DNA of 17,881 bases, taken from NCBI GenBank assembly GCA_007136595.1, contig SLGQ01000233.1:1-17881 (forward strand), written 5' to 3'. Within the stretch, counting starts at the first letter, position 1; every line of letters begins with the position of its first letter. A program made the translations under genes and the position numbers. This DNA is from Candidatus Sumerlaeota bacterium (lineage in GTDB: Bacteria; UBP6; UBA1177). Below the pieces are notes generated by a model that made no database searches, was not told where the DNA came from, and saw only the letters and a list, made by a program, of their open reading frames with translations. Below, piece after piece: positions 1-5,801 of this stretch.

Positions 1-23
1 GAGCTGGTTTTATTAACTTTATT

Positions 24-32
24 AAAGGGAGG
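24..32 (+). promoter_or_regulatory. Shine-Dalgarno site of hsp20
   Basis: AAAGGGAGG lies 6 nt before the ATG at 39 and fixes that start. Only 38 bp of upstream sequence are in the window, so the hsp20 promoter, and any heat-shock element such as CIRCE or ROSE, cannot be judged. Confidence 0.85.
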
Positions 33-38
33 CTAGTC

Positions 39-479
39 ATGAAGTTAGTTCGTTACAGAGAACCGGGCAGTGTAGCCCAGAGAGGTTTCAACAATTGGAT
101 GGAAGATCTTTTCAGTGAGTTTTTTGATTCATCAGTTGACAGATTTTCAGGATCGGGGATCTATCCTAAAGTTGACATTGAAGAAAACGAAGAGGGTTAC
201 CTTTTTAAGGTTGAAGTTCCCGGTGTAAAAAAAGAAAATGTCAATGTTGAAATTGACGACAGAGTCTTAACTATCAGTGGAGAGAAAAAAGAGATCGTCG
301 AAGAAAAAGAAAAAAATGTATTCAGAAAAGAAACTTACAGCGGAACTTTTTCAAGATCGTTCACTCTTCCGGAACATGTTACAAGCGATCAGGCTGAAGC
401 TAAATATGAAGACGGCATACTTTTCCTGAAGATCCCGAAAAGCAAAGAGAAGATCAAAAAGAAAATAACTATCAAGTAA
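39..479 (+). CDS. Hsp20 family small heat-shock protein
   Basis: ATP-independent cytoplasmic holdase that binds unfolding proteins and passes them to DnaK or ClpB. The 146-residue length is typical for bacterial Hsp20. After an N-terminal arm (about 1-42, with the common WMEDLF-type segment), the alpha-crystallin domain runs from about residue 43 (YPKVDIEENEEGY) to 135. It contains the PGVKKENVNVEI strand pair and the conserved A-x4-DGIL-x-L-x-IPK block near 120-133. The C-terminal tail carries the I-x-I oligomerisation motif (ITI, 143-145). The start has a strong Shine-Dalgarno site. It is the only + strand gene here and converges on feoB with 2 bp between stop codons, so its mRNA must end inside feoB. 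A hairpin at 507-535 is the candidate end point. Family assignment is firm; the specific subtype is unknown. Confidence 0.95.
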   Translation: MKLVRYREPGSVAQRGFNNWMEDLFSEFFDSSVDRFSGSGIYPKVDIEENEEGYLFKVEVPGVKKENVNVEIDDRVLTISGEKKEIVEEKEKNVFRKETYSGTFSRSFTLPEHVTSDQAEAKYEDGILFLKIPKSKEKIKKKITIK

Positions 480-481
480 AC

Positions 482-2527
482 TTACGAAAAGATCAGGTAA
501 CCTATTATGGCGGCGATATAAGCTATCGCCGTCATACCCACATATTGCACTGTGGGCCAGAACCATGAATTTGTCTCAATTTTTACTGCCGCAAAAGTGG
601 CAATACAGGGTGCTGCAAGCAAAATGAAAAGTATGATAGCAATAGCTGTTGCAAGTGAGTAGCTTTCCTTGAATTTCTGCTGAAGCAGAAGGCTTCCTTC
701 TTCTTCCTCGGCTTCATCCGCATCCATTGCAAAAAGTATGGATATCTGGGAAATAAAAAGTTCTTTGGCAGTAAGACTTGCAAGAAAAGCCGAAGCTATT
801 TTCCAGTCGCCACCCATTATCTCAAAAGCAGGCTCCAAACCTTTCCCTATCCTTCCTGAAAAAGAGTGTTCAGCCTGTATCATGGCAGCTTCCTGTTCAG
901 TAACTCCTGGAAAAAGATCTGTATCTGCTTTAGGAAATGTGTTCAAAACCCAAAGCACTATGCTTGCAAAAAGAATTAAAGTTCCCGCTTTTTCAAGAAA
1001 ATGTTTTCCTCTGCTCCATGTAAGTATCCATATTGAACGGATAGAAGGTTTTGAATATGCCGGAAGCTCAATGATAAGAGGGTTTTCTTCCCCTTTAAAA
1101 ACGGTGAGCCTCAGTATTTTTGCAAGAATTATAGCAAAAGCAACCCCTATCAAATAGATTGACAACAATGTCAACGCCTGAAACTTGAGAGGAATAAACG
1201 CTGAAATTAAAAGAAGATAAACCGGAAGTCTTGCTCCGCAACTCATAAAAGGAGTTACCATGATAGTTGCAAGTCTCTCAAATTTATTTTCGATTATCCT
1301 CGCACCCATAACAGCAGGTACAGTACATCCGAAACCAAGTATCATAGGCATGAAACTTTTTCCGCTAAGTCCTATTTTGGACATCCATTTATCCATTATA
1401 ACGGCAACTCTTGCGAGGTATCCGGTATCTTCAAGGATTGAAATAGCGATAAAAACAAGAAAAATATAGGGAGCAAACACAAGAACTCCCCCCACTCCAC
1501 CGATAATACCTTCAACAATGAGATCCCTGATTATAGACTCGCTGCCTTCCGCCCAGAAAGAACCGATAAATCCCCCTAAGGAATCAAAAAAATCGGCAAA
1601 TAATTCTTCAAGAGGTTCTCCGATCATAAAAACAGCCTGAAAAAGAACAAATAAAGTAAAAAGAAAAACAGGCATTGAGAAAACCGGATGAAGAACTATT
1701 CTATCAATTTTCCCGGAAATGGAGTCATCCATCTTTTTTTCTGCAACACTTGATTTCCTCACTACATTTTTAATAAGTGCATACCTTTCCTGAACCATTA
1801 TCATCGAATGAATTTTATGACCGGTAAATGAAACAAGTTCCTTTATGACCCCATCTATTTTTTCAAGAGTGGGAGCACTCAAAGCATTTCTGTCAATATC
1901 GCTCCCTTCTATGAACCTGATAGCTCTCCAATCTTTTGCAAGTTCAGGGTTTTCAGATAAAAGTATTGATTTTATTTCTGAAATATATTTATTTACTCTT
2001 TCAGAATAAGGAACATTGGCTGTCTCCGGTTTTTTTTCAAATATTTCGACACACTTATCAAGAAGATCATTTATCCCCTTCTTTTCCCTTGCAATTCCTT
2101 TAACGACCGGTGTTTCAACTTCAAATGACAGTTTTTCAACATCAATTGCATATCCCCTTTTTTCCGCTTTGTCTGTCATATTGAGGAAAAGGACAACAGG
2201 AACTTTCATCTCCAGTATTTGAAGTGTAAGATACAGATTTTTCTCAAGATTAGAAGCATCAACTATGTTAATTATCACATCAGGTTTTTCCTGTGCAATA
2301 AAATTTCTTGAGACAACTTCTTCCGGAGAAAAAGCATTCATTGAGTAAATTCCGGGCAAGTCGGTTATCGAAAGCTCATAACCTTTAAATTCAATTTTAC
2401 CTTCTTTTCTTTCTACAGTTACTCCGGGATAGTTGCCTACATGCTGATTAGTACCGGTAATAACATTGAAAAGGGTACTTTTCCCTACATTGGGGTTACC
2501 CGCAACAGCAATTTTGATCTTTTCCAC
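482..2527 (-). CDS. feoB: Ferrous iron transporter FeoB (GTPase-permease)
   Basis: Inner-membrane Fe(II) importer with an N-terminal G protein. I place the start at the GTG at 2527 (MEKIKIAVAGNP, 681 aa), because FeoB normally begins a few residues before the P-loop. An upstream TTG/ATG cluster at 2588-2599 would add about 24 residues that lie inside feoA. In the 681-aa numbering: G1 GNPNVGKST (10-18), the G2 region GNYPGVTVE (31-39), G3 DLPG (56-59) and G4 NMTD (116-119). Then come the helical GDI-like region, a hydrophobic domain starting near 285, and the conserved Gate motifs FGCTVPAVMGAR and FMSCGARLPVY. The start overlaps feoA by 32 nt with only a weak purine stretch (AAAGAG) ahead of it, which suggests translational coupling. 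The gene ends 2 bp from the hsp20 stop. No feoC is visible. Confidence 0.96.
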   Translation of the reverse strand: MEKIKIAVAGNPNVGKSTLFNVITGTNQHVGNYPGVTVERKEGKIEFKGYELSITDLPGIYSMNAFSPEEVVSRNFIAQEKPDVIINIVDASNLEKNLYLTLQILEMKVPVVLFLNMTDKAEKRGYAIDVEKLSFEVETPVVKGIAREKKGINDLLDKCVEIFEKKPETANVPYSERVNKYISEIKSILLSENPELAKDWRAIRFIEGSDIDRNALSAPTLEKIDGVIKELVSFTGHKIHSMIMVQERYALIKNVVRKSSVAEKKMDDSISGKIDRIVLHPVFSMPVFLFTLFVLFQAVFMIGEPLEELFADFFDSLGGFIGSFWAEGSESIIRDLIVEGIIGGVGGVLVFAPYIFLVFIAISILEDTGYLARVAVIMDKWMSKIGLSGKSFMPMILGFGCTVPAVMGARIIENKFERLATIMVTPFMSCGARLPVYLLLISAFIPLKFQALTLLSIYLIGVAFAIILAKILRLTVFKGEENPLIIELPAYSKPSIRSIWILTWSRGKHFLEKAGTLILFASIVLWVLNTFPKADTDLFPGVTEQEAAMIQAEHSFSGRIGKGLEPAFEIMGGDWKIASAFLASLTAKELFISQISILFAMDADEAEEEEGSLLLQQKFKESYSLATAIAIILFILLAAPCIATFAAVKIETNSWFWPTVQYVGMTAIAYIAAIIGYLIFS
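507..535 (+). terminator. Stem-loop just past hsp20, inside the 3' end of feoB
   Basis: ATGGCGGCGATA, loop TAAGC, TATCGCCGTCAT. Read as + strand RNA all 12 positions pair, with a single G-U wobble (510/532). Read as - strand RNA the same position is an A-C mismatch, so the helix is better on the hsp20 side. It begins 28 nt after the hsp20 stop. No U-tract follows, so it is not a textbook Rho-independent terminator. It could be a 3'-end-stabilising hairpin, or a terminator working with Rho. It is also coding sequence for the FeoB C-terminal segment MTAIAYIAAI. Confidence 0.45.
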
Positions 2528-2753
2528 TTTTTTTCTCTTTAAAAAATATCTTTTCCGCCATCCCTCTGCCGACAGCAAATCTGTTGCCATCAACATCAAT
2601 AACCACAGGCCCGTTCCTTTTGTTAAGAACGACCACTATTTCAGTTCCGTCACTTATTCCCATTGATGCAAGCCGGTTATAAAGCCTCATTCCGGTATCT
2701 ATCAGATCGATCACTCCCGAATCTCCGGGATTCATGTGGACAAGACTTTTCAT
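2496..2753 (-). CDS. feoA: FeoA (SH3-like partner of FeoB)
   Basis: Small cytoplasmic SH3-fold protein that acts with FeoB in Fe(II) uptake. The frame is open up to a TTG at 2780, but that codon lies inside the predicted -10 box. The ATG at 2753 has GGAGG 6 nt upstream, which makes it the start and gives 85 aa. The sequence shows the FeoA pattern: NPGDSGVI near the N-terminus, then RLASMGI and a terminal V-DGNRFAVGRGMAEKI block. FeoA is usually about 75-80 aa. The extra C-terminal tail ends in Cys-Cys-Cys-Gly and is encoded in the 32-nt overlap with the feoB start. First gene of feoAB, with its own promoter 26 bp upstream. Confidence 0.92.
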   Translation of the reverse strand: MKSLVHMNPGDSGVIDLIDTGMRLYNRLASMGISDGTEIVVVLNKRNGPVVIDVDGNRFAVGRGMAEKIFFKEKKSGKDQNCCCG

Positions 2754-2778
2754 TTCAGCCTCCGAATTAACTTCAGAC

Positions 2779-2807
2779 AATATAGTTAGCCAAAGCTAAT
2801 TTGTCAA
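2779..2807 (-). promoter_or_regulatory. Sigma-70-type promoter of feoAB
   Basis: On the - strand, a perfect -35 TTGACA (2802-2807), a 17-bp spacer and a -10 TATATT (2779-2784, 5 of 6 to consensus). Transcription would start near 2772, about 19 nt before the feoA ATG and just ahead of its GGAGG site. The short leader leaves no room for a riboswitch. Confidence 0.75.
2786..2799. promoter_or_regulatory. Inverted repeat TTAGC-N4-GCTAA in the feo promoter spacer
   Basis: A perfect 5-bp dyad (TTAGC CAAA GCTAA) lies between the -35 and -10 boxes of feoAB, where a bound repressor would block RNA polymerase. The half-sites recall the TTAGG/GCTAA-type half-sites of DtxR/IdeR boxes. It does not match the classic 19-bp Fur box (GATAATGATwATCATTATC). 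A metal-responsive repressor site is an inference; the regulator is not in the window. Confidence 0.5.
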
Positions 2808-2849
2808 TATGTTTTTAATGAAGTGTTAATCTTTTGAAATAAGGAAGTT

Positions 2850-4001
2850 TTAATCTATTTTCTTAGGATCAGAGGAGAAAAGTGTTTTTGCATTTTGAAC
2901 GACATAAAAACAGTCGGAACCTTCAGGTATTTTAACTTGTTCAAAGAAATTTGCATTCCCTTCAAAATGGCTTGATTTTTCTTTCATGCTGTTTGCGGCA
3001 CCGCCACTGAGCATATTGTTGTCTGTTTGAACAACTTCCTGAACATCAGTCCATACAATATCACCACCGGCAGTTTCACCGTCATCGGCAAACCAACCAT
3101 TTCTAAACGCGGAGGATGATTTTTGAACTATATGTACCGTCCCGCTCATAAGACCTGTCGCGACAACTTTAATTCCGGGAACTCCATCATTGTCCCAGTC
3201 TTCAACACACGGATCTGTCGGAATTTCCGGAAGAGTATAGTTCGCAGGATCATCACCGTAGCAATTTGGATCAATTGACCTGATCTCCCAGAACACATCC
3301 TGCTCAAAACCGAAAGTGCCATCACCATTGTCAACCAGCCATGACGGCTTTTCAAGAAGTGGAAGTGCATCTGCAAAACTTTGAGGCATGTTAAGTCTCA
3401 AAGACCAAGCCATGCTGTTATCAATTGTGATATTACAAATTTTTGCGTGAACTGTCACCTGATCTTCCTGCTGCTCTTGAACAAGATGAAGATAGGTTCT
3501 TGTCCATGCTTCCGCCATATCTATTGTGGCAACTTTTGAATTTGCTGTAAACCACATTTTCTGAGCATAATGTCCGCAAACATTTGGATAATCTCCGGGA
3601 TCACAGGTACATCTTTCAGAATCAACCCATTCTCCCTCAACACATTCCTTATAAAGCAGTCCCGTGTCATCAGATCCGCACACTGTATCACCAAGTCTTG
3701 TCTCACCTTCTTCACACTCAGCTTCGGCATTTCCAGTGTTTCCGGTATTCCCGGTATTTCCTGTGTCACCTGTGTTGCCGGTATTTCCTGTATTTCCGGT
3801 GTCACCTGTATTGCCGGTATCTCCGGTATTCCCGGTATTTCCTGTGTCCCCGGTGTCTCCAGTGTCTCCTGTATCCCCGGTATCCCCGGTGTCTCCGGTG
3901 TCTCCAGTGTCTCCTGTGTCCCCGTTGTCATCGGAATCTCCGCAGGAAACTGAAAAAAGAGAAAAACTTAAAATAAAAACAAAGATCAGAAACTTTTTCA
4001 T
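2850..4001 (-). CDS. Lipoprotein with a Gly-Asp/Asn-Thr repeat stalk
   Basis: Of unknown function. The 383-aa product has a lipoprotein signal (MKKFLIFVFILSFSLFSVSC), with the lipidated Cys at 20 and Gly at +2, which fits the outer membrane. A low-complexity stalk follows (about 27-89): nine GDT triplets, then twelve mixed GNT/GDT triplets. The body begins with a Cys-rich segment (about 94-142) and has a mostly beta-like sequence with paired Cys and a short Asp-rich DWDNDG stretch of calcium-site type. No catalytic motif was recognised. The stalk would hold the folded part away from the membrane. It is the second gene after the FadL-like gene with an 11-bp gap; its AGGAGG site overlaps that gene's stop codon, so the two are likely co-translated. 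No terminator is seen after it, so read-through into feoAB is possible. Confidence 0.8.
   Translation of the reverse strand: MKKFLIFVFILSFSLFSVSCGDSDDNGDTGDTGDTGDTGDTGDTGDTGDTGDTGNTGNTGDTGNTGDTGNTGNTGNTGDTGNTGNTGNTGNAEAECEEGETRLGDTVCGSDDTGLLYKECVEGEWVDSERCTCDPGDYPNVCGHYAQKMWFTANSKVATIDMAEAWTRTYLHLVQEQQEDQVTVHAKICNITIDNSMAWSLRLNMPQSFADALPLLEKPSWLVDNGDGTFGFEQDVFWEIRSIDPNCYGDDPANYTLPEIPTDPCVEDWDNDGVPGIKVVATGLMSGTVHIVQKSSSAFRNGWFADDGETAGGDIVWTDVQEVVQTDNNMLSGGAANSMKEKSSHFEGNANFFEQVKIPEGSDCFYVVQNAKTLFSSDPKKID
3735..3923 (-). repeat. 9-bp minisatellite, 21 units, coding for (G-D/N-T)21
   Basis: Twenty-one contiguous 9-bp units with no spacers, consensus on the + strand NGT-RTY-NCC. Each encodes Gly-Asp-Thr or Gly-Asn-Thr. 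The nine units nearest the N-terminus are all GDT; the other twelve are mixed. Some blocks repeat at a higher level: units 3-5 and 7-9 (counted from 3735) match at 24 of 27 bases, and units 2-3 equal units 11-12. This suggests growth by slippage or unequal exchange. Because the unit is 9 bp, length changes keep the frame. Confidence 0.95.
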
Positions 4002-4008
4002 ACCGTTT

Positions 4009-4015
4009 CCTCCTA
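4009..4015 (-). promoter_or_regulatory. AGGAGG ribosome site overlapping the upstream stop codon
   Basis: The lipoprotein ATG at 4001 has AGGAGG (4009-4014) at 7-nt spacing. The TAG stop of the FadL-like gene (4013-4015) shares two bases with it. A ribosome finishing the upstream gene stands on the next initiation site, which implies coupled, stoichiometric synthesis of the pair. Confidence 0.8.
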
Positions 4016-5623
4016 AAAATATAGTTTAAACCAAATACCGCCTGAAAATATCTGTCCACTTGAAGTAAATCCGGGATATCCAGGGTTATTTGTCTGAAAC
4101 CCTACCGATTCAACGATTTTTTCTCCCGGTTCACATTCTCTGGAAACAGCATCACAACTTGATTCAGGAAATTCGTCAACAACTGTACCCCCTTTTCCAA
4201 CGGAATTGGGAACTCCCTCATCTTTTACTGTCTCTCTTTTTAACATTATCAGAGATTGAAAATTGATCCCTGTTTCAAGCTGCACATTTTTTATATCCCA
4301 AGTATAACTGAACCCTGCTGCAAGATTTATTCTGTCATTGTCAACATAGTTGGTTCTCCCTTTCTGGTCAGGAACCGGAGAAAAGAAGTATCCGATATCA
4401 AGTCCCGCTTTTATTGCATTATGCTCTATTGCGGCACCGACAATAAATTCCCATGTATCTTTCCATTTGTATTTATCGACCGTTTCATGAGTCCAACCGC
4501 CTACAGTGGAAAAAACTCCGTCTTCACTGGTAGTTTCAATCGAAGGATCCCAGTAATAATTATCCTGCGGTCTCTCACTGTATCTTGATATGTAGTCCGA
4601 CCATTTTCTCCAAATTGCGGTGAACCCGAGATTAAGCAAAAAATCATCTTTCAATTTTAAATCTGTTATTGCAATTGACGGTGAAAGTGTCAGCGGTTTA
4701 TAGGCATAAGTTACATCTAGAATATTGGTGTTTATTTCAGCTTCCTGTTCTCTGTTGATATTCCAGAATGTTATTTTATTTACTGTGTCAACAGTTGTTT
4801 TTGTCGGCAAGTGTGCCGCAAACCCGAGCTGAAGAAAGTTAAACCGGGTTGAAGCAAGAGGTTTTACAACTAATCCGAAATGGGGTGTGAACTTTGCTTT
4901 TATTGTGGTATCGGCATGGATTTTGTTTTCATTTTTTCCGGCATCGGGTGTATAGACAGTGGTATTTATATCTGCCTGAGCCGTAGCACTTACCCCGACA
5001 CCTCCATAGATCCATTTGTATCCGCCTGACAAAGCAAGAGAGAGGTTAAAGGCACTCATTCTGTCGTGATAAAGTTCATAGTGAAGGGAATTGGAAAAGT
5101 TTGATTCCCTTTCGTCGGGAAAAAATGAATCCTGTCTCATGATATTGCCGACAGGTATGACCCCGTAAAATCCGATAGCGAGATATTCTTCAAAAATAGG
5201 GAACACCAATCCCAATCCACCGTAAAGTTCACCGCTTTTTGGAGAGTGTCCACCTCTTTCATCAAGGTCGGCTGTAGGTCTCGGTTTAAAAGGAAGATTC
5301 GTTTCGCCTTGCAACCTGTCATCGCGGTCTGCACCGTAAATTCCTGTTCCCTTGTCAACATCACCCGTTATGTCCAAAGAAGGATCTCTTTCCATAAGAG
5401 AGATGTCGAGATTTTGATAGCCGTAAAAAATGTTGAATGAAAAACTTCTTTTCATAAGCGTCAAAAGAGCAGGATTAAAATAGGTAGCCTCCGCCCCCTG
5501 TGCAAACATCCTTGAGCTGTGAGGGTTTGTTGTTCCCGCAGCTCCAAGAGTTTCAGAAAGAGGAGAAGAATAGAGAGAAAATGAGAAAAGAAAAACAAAA
5601 ATGAGTAAAACAATTTTTTTCAT
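4013..5623 (-). CDS. FadL/OmpP1/TodX-like outer-membrane beta-barrel protein
   Basis: Probable outer-membrane channel for hydrophobic compounds; the substrate is unknown. The 536-aa product has a Sec signal peptide (about 1-19, MKKIVLLIFVFLFSFSLYS). It then has the FadL-type N-terminal hatch pattern, GAAGTTNPHSSRMFAQGAEATYFNPALL, with the NPA-L motif at 50-53. A long run of alternating beta strands ends in a terminal Phe (GGIWFKLYF), the usual BAM recognition signature. The family mark is the short hatch motif plus overall architecture, so a looser assignment as an uncharacterised barrel stays possible. A strong promoter lies about 30-60 bp upstream. The ribosome site is weak (GGTGG). It is followed by the repeat-stalk lipoprotein, with which it probably forms a functional pair. 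Confidence 0.75.
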   Translation of the reverse strand: MKKIVLLIFVFLFSFSLYSSPLSETLGAAGTTNPHSSRMFAQGAEATYFNPALLTLMKRSFSFNIFYGYQNLDISLMERDPSLDITGDVDKGTGIYGADRDDRLQGETNLPFKPRPTADLDERGGHSPKSGELYGGLGLVFPIFEEYLAIGFYGVIPVGNIMRQDSFFPDERESNFSNSLHYELYHDRMSAFNLSLALSGGYKWIYGGVGVSATAQADINTTVYTPDAGKNENKIHADTTIKAKFTPHFGLVVKPLASTRFNFLQLGFAAHLPTKTTVDTVNKITFWNINREQEAEINTNILDVTYAYKPLTLSPSIAITDLKLKDDFLLNLGFTAIWRKWSDYISRYSERPQDNYYWDPSIETTSEDGVFSTVGGWTHETVDKYKWKDTWEFIVGAAIEHNAIKAGLDIGYFFSPVPDQKGRTNYVDNDRINLAAGFSYTWDIKNVQLETGINFQSLIMLKRETVKDEGVPNSVGKGGTVVDEFPESSCDAVSRECEPGEKIVESVGFQTNNPGYPGFTSSGQIFSGGIWFKLYF

Positions 5624-5653
5624 AATTTACCACCAACTAAAAAAAACTGATGA

Positions 5654-5682
5654 ATAATAACTGTTTTCCCTTATTCTGTCAA
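5654..5682 (-). promoter_or_regulatory. Sigma-70-type promoter of the FadL-like/lipoprotein pair
   Basis: On the - strand, TTGACA (5677-5682), a 17-bp spacer and TATTAT (5654-5659, 5 of 6). The predicted start near 5647 leaves a leader of about 25 nt before the ATG at 5623. No obvious dyad lies in the spacer. Confidence 0.7.
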
Positions 5683-5749
5683 GAAGTTACAACCTTTTTT
5701 TGAACTCAGGTGTCAGGTTTATGAATTTACTGGAGTTATTTTATCTTGC

Positions 5750-5777
5750 AAAAAAAAGGGGAGCCGAAGCTCCCCTT
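5750..5777 (-). terminator. Rho-independent terminator with UUCG loop
   Basis: On the - strand, a GC-rich stem GGGGAGC / GCTCCCC closed as C(UUCG)G, extended by two A-T pairs, then a run of eight T (5750-5757). It lies 24 bp after the stop of the giant protease gene and isolates that operon from the FadL-like unit. Confidence 0.95.
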
Positions 5778-5801
5778 GAAAAAATTCCAAATAAACCCTG
5801 A

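Noticed and set aside
2528..2599. TTG/ATG starts at 2588-2599 for FeoB
   Set aside because: They would overlap feoA by about 100 nt and add an N-terminal extension not typical of FeoB.
2754..2780. TTG start at 2780 giving a 94-residue FeoA
   Set aside because: The codon falls in the predicted -10 box, and GGAGG precedes the ATG at 2753.
3735..3923. CRISPR-like array
   Set aside because: Units are 9 bp, contiguous with no spacers, and lie in frame inside a coding sequence.
3570..4029. Three long overlapping + strand frames (rich in Pro-Val-Ser, Ile-Pro-Gly or Arg-Tyr-Cys) opposite the repeat region
   Set aside because: A 9-bp repeat with no stop in any frame makes long open frames automatically; they lack signals and oppose a clear lipoprotein gene.
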